From an uncultured Sterolibacterium sp. (GTDB lineage: Bacteria; Pseudomonadota; Gammaproteobacteria; Burkholderiales; Rhodocyclaceae), in NCBI GenBank assembly GCA_903904605.1, contig CAIVDC010000027.1, positions 1 through 61,550 on the forward strand: a stretch of DNA of 61,550 nucleotides. The letters run 5' to 3'. Below, piece after piece: positions 8,733 to 15,937 of this stretch. A program made the position numbers and the translations under genes. The notes under the pieces are model-generated. The model saw only the letters and a program-made list of their open reading frames with translations. It was not told where the DNA came from and ran no database searches. How positions within the stretch are numbered: position 1 is the stretch's first letter; every line of letters begins with the position of its first letter.

Positions 8733-10490
8733 CTATCCCTTGATGATGCGGGGCAGCAGCATCTGGTGGACGGGTGTGATCGACTTCGGGTTCTGATAGT
8801 TGGCGCCGGTAAAGGCCTGGATGTATTTGCGCAGATCGGTCAGGGAGACGATTTCGTCCACGAAGCCTTTCTTCGCGCAGTAGGCCGGGCGCGACTTGTC
8901 CTGATAGTCCTGGATCATCTGGTTCATCTTGTCGAGGATCGGGCTGATGTCGCGGCCCGCCTCTTCTTCCTTGACCAGGCGACGAGCGTAGGAAGCCGCC
9001 GCCGCCGTCTCTCCGTGCATGACATAGATTTCGGTCAAGGGCGTGCCGAGGGTGAAGGCATTGTTGTTGTTGGCCTGCGGGCCGCACATGATGTAGTGGG
9101 CGGCGGCCGTGCCTTTGCGCAGCACGACGCACATCATGGAAAGTTCGGTCTGCTCGATGGAGTACACGAGGGATTGGCCCAGCGCGAGCAGTTCGGCTTC
9201 CTCGGCAAGATCGCCGACGTCGATGCCGGTGGTGTCCTGCAGCCACACGATCGGCAGGTTGTCGCGGCCGCACAGGGTGACGAACTCGCCCTGCTTGATC
9301 AGCCCCTGGCGGTAATGCTTGCCGCCGACGGCGGGATAGGCGCCCTTGGCATACTCGGGATAGTCGGGAAAGACTCCCTGACGATTGCCGATGAAGGCGA
9401 CGGGGAAGCCGTCGATCTTGGCGATGCCGGTGAAGACCTCGCGACCGTAGTCGGGGCGGTACTCCATGAACTCGCTTTTGTCGGTAAGGCGTGCCAGGAC
9501 CTGGACGGCGTCGTAGGTGCGCTTCTGGTTCGCCGGCAGTATCAGGTCGAGGTCGGAGGCCGGAAACTTCGGTTCTGCCGGTGCGGCGACCCGGAACATG
9601 GTCGGATCGAAAGCCGGCATCATGCGCATGTAGTCCTTGATGCCGTCGAGCACGCCTTTCTCCGAGTCGTGGACTTCGCGGAAGTAGGCGGTCTTGTCGA
9701 AGTGAGTCTCGACCCGGCCGGGGTCCTTGGCCTTGAAGCCCTTGGTGGCGTCGATCAGGGCACGCGCCGCTTCGGCGTCGATGTGTCCCTTGGGATTCAT
9801 GCCGCCGACGATGCCGGCGCCGCCCACGGCGATGTTCGCACCCTCGTGGGCGATCAGGATGGTCGGGCTGATCCCCTGATAACCGCCGCCGGCCGGGTTG
9901 GTTCCGTAAATGCCGTTGAGAATGGGAATGCCCAGATGGTTGAGGTCGGCGTGGCGGAAGAAAGGCGCCCCGCTGGAGCGGCGACCGGCGTAGACGGTCT
10001 CCTGTTCCATGAGCTTGACGCCGCTGCAATTGGTCAGCCAGACCAGGGGCACGTTGAGGCGCTTGGCCATGTCCGTGACCATGAGGATATTCTCCGACTG
10101 CCCGGCGATCCAGGCGCCGGCCATGACCTTGTTGTCGAAGCCGATGATCACGGCCCACTTGCCCTCGATCTTGCCGATCCCGTTGACGACGCCGGTGCAA
10201 CCCTCCTCGTTGTCCTGGGGATTGTAGAGGGTATGCAGCGGGTTCCAGGTGCCCTCATCGACCAGGTAGTCGAGGCGGTCGTAGATCGTCATGCCACCCC
10301 GCTCATGAATCTTGGCGGCGGGAATCCCCGCGTTCCTGACCCTCTCGTTTTCCTTTGCCAGGATCGCCTGCTGTTCGCGCACGAGATCGAGATTCTCCTT
10401 GGAGCGCCGCAGTTCTGCTTCGCTGAGCGGTTTGCCGATATCCGGCATTCTTTCGAAGTAGGGGCGCAGGGGTGTTTGTTTGCGTGACAT
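8733..10490 (-). CDS. gcdA: acyl-CoA decarboxylase carboxyltransferase alpha subunit, glutaconyl-CoA decarboxylase type
   Basis: 585 residues, the usual length of GcdA (about 587) and longer than MmdA (about 510). The N-terminus (PYFERMPDIGKPLSEAE) is like the GcdA N-terminal extension. Two crotonase-fold halves follow, with oxyanion-hole segments GGAGIVGG and RKGTAAAHYIMCG, and WLQDTTGIDVGD. The enzyme would transfer the gamma-carboxyl of glutaconyl-CoA to biotin, giving crotonyl-CoA. Context supports this: two glutaryl-CoA dehydrogenase-type genes lie upstream and the pump subunits downstream. Methylmalonyl-CoA or another enoyl diacid-CoA remains possible. Confidence 0.72.
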   Translation of the reverse strand: MSRKQTPLRPYFERMPDIGKPLSEAELRRSKENLDLVREQQAILAKENERVRNAGIPAAKIHERGGMTIYDRLDYLVDEGTWNPLHTLYNPQDNEEGCTGVVNGIGKIEGKWAVIIGFDNKVMAGAWIAGQSENILMVTDMAKRLNVPLVWLTNCSGVKLMEQETVYAGRRSSGAPFFRHADLNHLGIPILNGIYGTNPAGGGYQGISPTILIAHEGANIAVGGAGIVGGMNPKGHIDAEAARALIDATKGFKAKDPGRVETHFDKTAYFREVHDSEKGVLDGIKDYMRMMPAFDPTMFRVAAPAEPKFPASDLDLILPANQKRTYDAVQVLARLTDKSEFMEYRPDYGREVFTGIAKIDGFPVAFIGNRQGVFPDYPEYAKGAYPAVGGKHYRQGLIKQGEFVTLCGRDNLPIVWLQDTTGIDVGDLAEEAELLALGQSLVYSIEQTELSMMCVVLRKGTAAAHYIMCGPQANNNNAFTLGTPLTEIYVMHGETAAAASYARRLVKEEEAGRDISPILDKMNQMIQDYQDKSRPAYCAKKGFVDEIVSLTDLRKYIQAFTGANYQNPKSITPVHQMLLPRIIKG

Positions 10491-10505
10491 TTTTCTTCCT
10501 TGATA

Positions 10506-12566
10506 TCAGATTAGGGTCAGGAGGACTTGGCCGATCGCGACCTTGCTGCCTTGATGAACGAGAAGTTCGGCCACCGTCCCGTCCCTGGTGGCGATAATCT
10601 CGTTTTCCATCTTCATGGCCTCGAGAACCATCAACAGGTCCCCTTCCTCGACACGCTGCCCCTGGGTCACCTCTATTTTCCAGACATTGCCGGCCAGCGG
10701 CGCAGCGATGCCGCCTTCGCGGACTGCAGGGCTGGCGGCGACCGGCGCGAGCGGAGCAAGGCTGGCGCCAGTCTCGCCGACAAAGTTCAGCAGTGGCTGT
10801 CCGACGACAACCTTGTCGCCTTTCTTGGCCAATAGCTCGGCAATGATTCCCGCCCTCTCGGCGCGCACCTCGTATTCCATTTTCATCGCCTCGAGGATGA
10901 ACAGAAGATCCCCTTCCTCGACCGCCTGGCCGGACTCAACTTCGACAGTCCAGATATTTCCGGCCAGGGGAGAAGCCATGGCCGATTTTTGCGCCGGGGC
11001 GGCGGGAATGCCGTTCAGCGCCACCGATGCGGCGGCCGCCGCCGCGGGCGCTCCGCCGAGCGTCGATACCTGGACCTGAAAGCTCTGCCCCCGGCCGCTG
11101 ACCGTGAATATTTCGCCGCCGGTGATTGCCGCGGCGGCCGGCTTGGCCGGGGCCTGCTCGGCGCCGGGCGTCGGCTCGAACGCCGCCGGGTTATCGCGGT
11201 TTTCCAGGAACTTGAGGCCGACCTGCTGAAACAGCGCGTAGGTCAATACATCCTCGACTTCATGATCGCCGGCCCTGATGCCCTTCTCGGCGACGATGCC
11301 GCGAAGTTCGCCGGTCAGCCGGTCCATCTCCGGCGCCAGCAGGTCCGCCGGACGACAGGTGATGGCTGCGGCGCCGCCGAGGACCCTGGCCTGGAGCTCC
11401 TTATTCACCGGGGCGGAAGTGGCGCCATACTCCCCTTTGAGTACGGCAACGGTCTCCTTGGTCATCGATTTGTAACGCTCGCCGGAGAGCACGTTGATGA
11501 CCGACTGGCTGCCGACAATTTGCGAGGTGGGCGTAACCAGCGGGACGAAACCGAGATCCTCGCGAACCCTGGGGATTTCGGCCAGCACTTCGGCCATCCT
11601 GTGGCTGGCGCCCTGCTCCTTCAACTGGCTTTCCATGTTGGTCAGCATGCCGCCGGGAACCTGCGCCATGATGATGCGGGCATCGATGCCCTTGAGCGAA
11701 CCTTCGAACGCCGCATACTTCTTGCGCACTTCGCGGAAGTAGTCGGCAATCTCGGCGAGCAGAATCGGGTCCAGGCCGGTGGCCCGATCCGTGCCGTCGA
11801 GTATGGCCACCAGGCTCTCGGTGGGAGAGTGGCCGTAGGTCATGCTCATCGAGGAGATGGCGGTGTCCACGGCGTCGATACCCGCTTCCACGGCCTTGAC
11901 GCAGGCAGACGTGGACATGCCGGTGGTGGCGTGGCAGTGCATGTGGATCGGAATCTTGACCGCCTGTTTGAGACGGCTCACCAGCTCGTAGGCCACGTAG
12001 GGCGTAATCAGGCCGGCCATGTCCTTGATGCAGAGGGAATGGGAACCCATATCCTCGAGGCGCTTGCCCAGCTCGACCCACTTGTCTATGGTGTGGACCG
12101 GGCTGACGGTGTAGGACAGGGCGCCCTGGGCGTGCTTGCCCTGCTTGATGACCGCCCTGATCGCCGTTTCGAGATTGCGTGGATCGTTCATGGCGTCGAA
12201 GACCCGGAACACATCGATGCCGTTGACCGCGGCGCGCTCGACGAACTTCTCCACCACGTCGTCGGCGTAGTTGCGATAACCGAGGATATTCTGTCCCCGA
12301 AACAGCATCATCTGCGGGGTATGGGGCATGGCCTTCTTCATCGCGCGGAGGCGTTCCCAGGGATCTTCGCCGAGATAACGGATGCAGGCATCGAAGGTAG
12401 CCCCGCCCCAGGTTTCGAGCGCCCAGTAGCCCACCTGGTCGAGCTTTGCCGCGATCGGCAGCATGTCGTCCAGACGCATGCGCGTCGCCAGCAGGGACTG
12501 GTGCGCATCGCGCAGGACCAACTCGGTGATGCCCAAAGGCTTCTTCCCGGCTTTTTCTTTACTCAT
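10506..12566 (-). CDS. oadA: oxaloacetate decarboxylase alpha-type subunit with two biotinyl domains
   Basis: 686 residues from the ATG at 12566, chosen because [20 protein letters not shown] is the family N-terminus and an AGGTG ribosome-binding site precedes it. The carboxyltransferase TIM barrel includes [11 protein letters not shown] and [11 protein letters not shown] (metal-binding His pair); a PYC/OADA domain and an Ala/Pro linker follow. OadA normally ends with one biotinyl domain. Here there are two in tandem, each with EAMKM, with target lysines near residues 562 and 652. The enzyme would decarboxylate oxaloacetate to pyruvate, loading biotin for the Na+ pump. It sits 44 bp after an acyl-CoA dehydrogenase and 15 bp before the glutaconyl-type carboxyltransferase, so both appear to be in one operon. 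A pyruvate carboxylase B subunit is less likely given the beta and gamma subunits nearby. Confidence 0.85.
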   Translation of the reverse strand: MSKEKAGKKPLGITELVLRDAHQSLLATRMRLDDMLPIAAKLDQVGYWALETWGGATFDACIRYLGEDPWERLRAMKKAMPHTPQMMLFRGQNILGYRNYADDVVEKFVERAAVNGIDVFRVFDAMNDPRNLETAIRAVIKQGKHAQGALSYTVSPVHTIDKWVELGKRLEDMGSHSLCIKDMAGLITPYVAYELVSRLKQAVKIPIHMHCHATTGMSTSACVKAVEAGIDAVDTAISSMSMTYGHSPTESLVAILDGTDRATGLDPILLAEIADYFREVRKKYAAFEGSLKGIDARIIMAQVPGGMLTNMESQLKEQGASHRMAEVLAEIPRVREDLGFVPLVTPTSQIVGSQSVINVLSGERYKSMTKETVAVLKGEYGATSAPVNKELQARVLGGAAAITCRPADLLAPEMDRLTGELRGIVAEKGIRAGDHEVEDVLTYALFQQVGLKFLENRDNPAAFEPTPGAEQAPAKPAAAAITGGEIFTVSGRGQSFQVQVSTLGGAPAAAAAASVALNGIPAAPAQKSAMASPLAGNIWTVEVESGQAVEEGDLLFILEAMKMEYEVRAERAGIIAELLAKKGDKVVVGQPLLNFVGETGASLAPLAPVAASPAVREGGIAAPLAGNVWKIEVTQGQRVEEGDLLMVLEAMKMENEIIATRDGTVAELLVHQGSKVAIGQVLLTLI

Positions 12567-12610
12567 GTCTGCACCTGCGCATGTCATCGGACAATCTGGA
12601 GGAAAGGGAA

Positions 12611-13768
12611 TCAACGGTTCACCGCATCGCCCATCGAGATGCCCGCGATGATCGTCTTCTGGATATTGCTGGTGCCCTCGACAACCCGCAGGGACTGGGC
12701 GTCGCGCAGGAAGCGTTCGGCCGGATACTCGGTGGAGAAACCGTAGCTGCCGAAGATCTTCATCGTATCGAGGGCGCAATGGACGGCGGATTCGGAGGAG
12801 AACAGCTTCGCCATGGAGGTCTGGTGCTGATTGGGCAAGCCCTGATCCTTGAGCCAGGCGGCCCGATACACGAGCAGTTGGGCAGCCTCGTGCTCGGCGA
12901 CCATGTCTGCGATCTGCGCCTGAATCATCTGGTAGGAGCCGATCTTCTTGCCGAACTGGGTCCGCTCGTTGGCATAGCCGATGGCCGCCTCGATGGCCGC
13001 GCCGGCGATGCCGATGCCCCCCGCGGCGCAACTGATGCGGGTGTTATTGAGTTGCCACATGCAGATCTGGAATCCCTGGCCGACTTCGCCGAGCACGGAA
13101 TCCTTGGGGATCTTGGCCGAGGAGAAGGAAATTTCGCCGGTCGGAGCGCAGTGCAGCCCGAGCTTGGTCTCGATCGGCGCGGTGACGATACCCGGATTGT
13201 CCTTCAGGTTGATGATGAAGCAGGTCAGTCCCTTGTAGCCCGCGGCCCGGTCGGTGACCGCGTAGAGCAGGCCCCAGTCGCCTACGTGGGCGTTGGAGAT
13301 CCACATCTTCTGGCCGTTGAGTTCCCAATGGTCGCCGCGATCGACGGCATTGGTGCGCATGCTGACCACGTCGGAACCGGAATTGGGCTCGGTGATGGCG
13401 AAGAAGCCGAAGTATTCGGCGCTGACCCACTTGGGTATGAAGCGCTTCTTCTGCTCTTCGCTGCCAAATTTATTGACGGTGATGGCCGGGCCGATGTTCT
13501 GCATGTTGAAAGGCAGCCGCCAGGAGGCGCTGACCTTGGCGAACTGCTCGGCGAGGATGACCGACTCGAGAAAGCCAAAGCCGTTGCCGCCATACTCTTC
13601 GGGCAGAGCGCAACCGAAGAAACTCAGTTCGCCCATCTTCCTCACCAGTTCCGGGCGGAAGCGGTGATTCGCCTCGTCTTCCTTCATGGTGGGCAGGATT
13701 TCCTTGTGCGCGAAATCCTTGGCCATCTGCTGCATCATCCGTTGCTCTTCCGTCAATCCGAAGTCCAT
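12611..13768 (-). CDS. acyl-CoA dehydrogenase, probably non-decarboxylating glutaryl-CoA dehydrogenase
   Basis: 385 residues with the full flavin-dependent acyl-CoA dehydrogenase fold ([29 protein letters not shown]). The catalytic base is Glu364 in [11 protein letters not shown] Val precedes it, as I recall for the non-decarboxylating enzyme of Desulfococcus, whereas decarboxylating enzymes have Tyr. Arg84 in ASWRLPFNM aligns by eye with the Arg that binds the distal carboxylate of glutaryl-CoA. It would form glutaconyl-CoA for the carboxyltransferase encoded two genes downstream, passing electrons to ETF. The residue comparison is from memory without an alignment, and a dehydrogenase for another dicarboxylyl-CoA, such as pimeloyl-CoA, is possible. 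Confidence 0.68.
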   Translation of the reverse strand: MDFGLTEEQRMMQQMAKDFAHKEILPTMKEDEANHRFRPELVRKMGELSFFGCALPEEYGGNGFGFLESVILAEQFAKVSASWRLPFNMQNIGPAITVNKFGSEEQKKRFIPKWVSAEYFGFFAITEPNSGSDVVSMRTNAVDRGDHWELNGQKMWISNAHVGDWGLLYAVTDRAAGYKGLTCFIINLKDNPGIVTAPIETKLGLHCAPTGEISFSSAKIPKDSVLGEVGQGFQICMWQLNNTRISCAAGGIGIAGAAIEAAIGYANERTQFGKKIGSYQMIQAQIADMVAEHEAAQLLVYRAAWLKDQGLPNQHQTSMAKLFSSESAVHCALDTMKIFGSYGFSTEYPAERFLRDAQSLRVVEGTSNIQKTIIAGISMGDAVNR

Positions 13769-13851
13769 CTTTCGCTCCTAGGCAATGTTCAACGTTGTTT
13801 GAGTCCGCGGTCTCGCCGCAAAAGCCATCCGGCTCGGGCTGTTCCGAGCCG

Positions 13852-15084
13852 TCAATGTACGGCCGTGCCGGGAAAATTCTTCATGCTGCGGGTAAAGGCC
13901 TGGATTCCCGTCTGCGCCCGGCCGAGGATCAGGGCATGGACATCGTGCGTGCCCTCGTAGGTGTTGACCACTTCCAGGTTCACCATGTGGCGGATGACGC
14001 CGAACTCGTCCGAGATGCCATTGCCGCCGAGCATGTCGCGCGCCATGCGCGCCACGTCGAGCGACTTGCCGCAGGAATTGCGCTTCATGATCGAGGTGAT
14101 CTCGACCGACGCGCTGCCCTCGTCCTTCATCCGCCCCAGGCGCAGGCAGCCCTGCAGCGCCAGCGTAATCTCCGTCTGCATGTCGGCCAGTTTCTTCTGG
14201 ATCAGCTGGTTGGCCGCCAGCGGGTGGCCGAACTGTTTGCGATCGAGCACGTACTGGCGCGCCCGAAACCAGCAGTCCTCGGCTGCCCCCAGCGCACCCC
14301 AGGCGATGCCGTAGCGTGCCGAGTTCAGGCAGGTGAACGGACCCTTGAGCCCCTTCACTTTCGGCAACAGGTTCTCCTCCGGAACGAACACGTCGTCCAT
14401 TACGATTTCACCGGTGATCGAGGCGCGCAGTCCGACCTTGCCATGGATGGCGGGTGCGGTCAGACCCTTCATGCCCCGTTCGAGGATGAAGCCGCGAATC
14501 ACATCGTCCTCGGTCTTGGCCCAGACCACGAAGACATCGGCGATCGGGGAGTTGGTGATACACATTTTCGCTCCCGACACCGAATAACCGCCGGCCACCT
14601 TCTTTGCCCGCGTCGCCATGCTGCCCGGGTCCGACCCGTGGTCGGGCTCGGTCAGACCGAAGCAGCCGATCAATTCGCCGGCGGCGAGCTTGGGCAGGTA
14701 TTTCTTCCGCTGTTCCTCGCTGCCGAATTCGTAGATGGGCACCATGACCAGCGACGACTGCACGCTCATCATCGAGCGGTAGCCCGAGTCGACGCGCTCG
14801 ACCTCGCGGGCGATCAGGCCGTAGCAGACGTAGTTCAAGCCGGAGCCGCCATACTCGACCGGAAGGGTGGGACCGAGCAGGCCCAGTTCGCCCATCTCGC
14901 GGAAGATTGCCGGGTCCGTCTTCTCGTTTCTGAAGGATTCCAGGATGCGCGGAGCGAGCTTGTCCTGGCAGTACTGCTGGGCGGCATCGCGGATCATGCG
15001 CTCATCTTCGGACAGTTGCAGGTCGAGGAGGAGCGGGTCGTCCCACTTGAAGGAGGCGGCCAGCTTTTCAGTCGGTTTGGTCAT
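13852..15084 (-). CDS. gcdH: glutaryl-CoA dehydrogenase (decarboxylating)
   Basis: 410 residues from the ATG at 15084; the frame stays open upstream but the arginine-rich extension is not protein-like. Family hallmarks include [10 protein letters not shown] near the N-terminus, [15 protein letters not shown] with Arg103 for the substrate carboxylate, [16 protein letters not shown], and Tyr376-Glu377 in [16 protein letters not shown]. It oxidises and decarboxylates glutaryl-CoA to crotonyl-CoA with ETF as acceptor, the last specific step of anaerobic benzoate and lysine or tryptophan breakdown. Its start overlaps the stop of a small zinc-ribbon-like gene (ATGA), suggesting coupled translation. 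It lies 83 bp upstream of the second dehydrogenase on the same strand. Confidence 0.92.
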   Translation of the reverse strand: MTKPTEKLAASFKWDDPLLLDLQLSEDERMIRDAAQQYCQDKLAPRILESFRNEKTDPAIFREMGELGLLGPTLPVEYGGSGLNYVCYGLIAREVERVDSGYRSMMSVQSSLVMVPIYEFGSEEQRKKYLPKLAAGELIGCFGLTEPDHGSDPGSMATRAKKVAGGYSVSGAKMCITNSPIADVFVVWAKTEDDVIRGFILERGMKGLTAPAIHGKVGLRASITGEIVMDDVFVPEENLLPKVKGLKGPFTCLNSARYGIAWGALGAAEDCWFRARQYVLDRKQFGHPLAANQLIQKKLADMQTEITLALQGCLRLGRMKDEGSASVEITSIMKRNSCGKSLDVARMARDMLGGNGISDEFGVIRHMVNLEVVNTYEGTHDVHALILGRAQTGIQAFTRSMKNFPGTAVH

Positions 15085-15311
15085 GATGGTTCCAGGTGGA
15101 AGTGATGGTCGGGGGGCGCGGGAAATCCGCTGCCGGAATTCTTCGCCGCTTGTCTTGCCGCGGCGAATTGAGTCAATGCCTGTTCTATTTCGGCGAGGTT
15201 TTCGGCGGTGACCTCGGCGCCGCATTCGTAGCAGGCATTGCCCCCGGTGCGGTCGAACCAGCGGCAGCCGCACTGGTCGCAGGCCAGCTCGGGGGCGCCG
15301 CTCGGGTTCAT
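15081..15311 (-). CDS. small zinc-ribbon-like protein, unknown function
   Basis: 76 residues from the ATG at 15311, which has a GGTGA ribosome-binding site 5 nt away; a GTG at 15320 would overlap the upstream stop. Two cysteine pairs, CDQC and CYEC, separated by about 13 residues, suggest a rubredoxin-like or zinc-ribbon fold; the C-terminal half is a probable helix and a Gly/Pro/His-rich tail. The gene is squeezed between a hypothetical gene and gcdH and overlaps gcdH by 4 bp, so it is very likely translated. I do not recognise the family. A structural or electron-transfer partner of the dehydrogenase can be imagined but is not shown. Confidence 0.6.
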   Translation of the reverse strand: MNPSGAPELACDQCGCRWFDRTGGNACYECGAEVTAENLAEIEQALTQFAAARQAAKNSGSGFPAPPDHHFHLEPS

Positions 15312-15316
15312 GAAGA

Positions 15317-15772
15317 TCACCGGCAGGCCCCGAGAAAGGCGAGGCCCAGGGATTCGAGAAATTCTTCGTAGCCGGCGTCCTGCAGTTGGTATTTGTTCTT
15401 CATCACGTAGAACATGATGCCGCCCTTGCGGATCAGCCTCTTGATCAGCGCGAGCGCCTCGCCGTTCAAAGACTCACGCAGGGTCGCGAGCGCATCGTCC
15501 TCGGCGACGAAGAGCAGATCCACCCGGGCATCCTGGAAACCCGCATAGCTTTCGAGGCGGGTATGCATGCCGGCCCCCTGATGCTCCCAGGCCATCATGT
15601 CGCCGGCGCCAGGGGCCGCCATCAGGCCGGCCGCATGCTTTCCCGGGGTGATGCCGGAGCCTGCCCGGGAGACGAATCCCACGCGCGACCCGGCGCTCAT
15701 CTCGGAGAAGAGTTCTGCGTGGCGATCAAGCATCGCCTGCCAAGCCGAAAGATCGCCGAAAGCGGTTTCCAT
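15317..15772 (-). CDS. hypothetical protein, first gene of the gcdH block
   Basis: 151 residues, soluble, no signal peptide or membrane span. Features visible are a helical N-terminus ([18 protein letters not shown]), a Gly-rich middle, and a C-terminal half with [18 protein letters not shown] and [12 protein letters not shown] do not recognise a domain. The gene ends 5 bp before the zinc-ribbon gene and is first after a 149-bp gap holding a TGCA-N6-TGCA motif, so it probably heads the operon running through gcdH to the Na+ pump. There is no good ribosome-binding site before the ATG at 15772, so the start is uncertain. Confidence 0.55.
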   Translation of the reverse strand: METAFGDLSAWQAMLDRHAELFSEMSAGSRVGFVSRAGSGITPGKHAAGLMAAPGAGDMMAWEHQGAGMHTRLESYAGFQDARVDLLFVAEDDALATLRESLNGEALALIKRLIRKGGIMFYVMKNKYQLQDAGYEEFLESLGLAFLGACR

Positions 15773-15856
15773 TTATGTGTCTAAAAGTGCGGGCCAGCGG
15801 GGATGTCTGACATGATACGACACTTCATCCCAGATACTGCATCTCCGAGTAGGTAT

Positions 15857-15872
15857 ATGCATGATAATGCAT
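15857..15872. promoter_or_regulatory. TGCA-N6-TGCA operator-like motif before the gcdH block
   Basis: TGCA occurs at 15858-15861 and 15868-15871, exactly one helical turn apart, each inside the palindrome ATGCAT. The site is 85 bp upstream of the first gene of the block. BzdR and BoxR, repressors of benzoate genes in Azoarcus, are known to bind operators built of TGCA repeats, so a BzdR-type regulator encoded elsewhere may act here. No clear sigma-70 promoter was paired with it. Confidence 0.4.
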
Positions 15873-15902
15873 TGAAATCGGGCGGAACGGCTGAAAACCC
15901 GA

Positions 15903-15937
15903 GGCCTGTTTTTCAGGCCGTCTAGCCGCAGACGGCC
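15903..15937 (-). terminator. overlapping hairpins at the end of the pilB-like gene
   Basis: GGCCTG (15903-15908) pairs with CAGGCC (15914-15919) around a five-base loop. On the minus strand it is followed after four bases by TTTT, a weak Rho-independent terminator. A second, competing hairpin pairs GGCCGTC (15916-15922) with GACGGCC (15931-15937) across the stop codon. It probably separates the ATPase gene from the gcdH block. Confidence 0.42.

Noticed and set aside
8643..12746. Long plus-strand frames of 614 and 585 codons
   Set aside because: Both mirror the carboxyltransferase genes on the minus strand and carry no motif.
12567..13031. N-terminal extension of OadA by 155 codons
   Set aside because: It would overlap the acyl-CoA dehydrogenase gene and is arginine-rich with no domain; the ATG at 12566 has a ribosome-binding site and the family N-terminus.
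15085..15273. N-terminal extension of GcdH by 63 codons
   Set aside because: It overlaps the zinc-ribbon gene, is arginine-rich, and lies before the family N-terminus; the overlap ATGA marks 15084 as the start.
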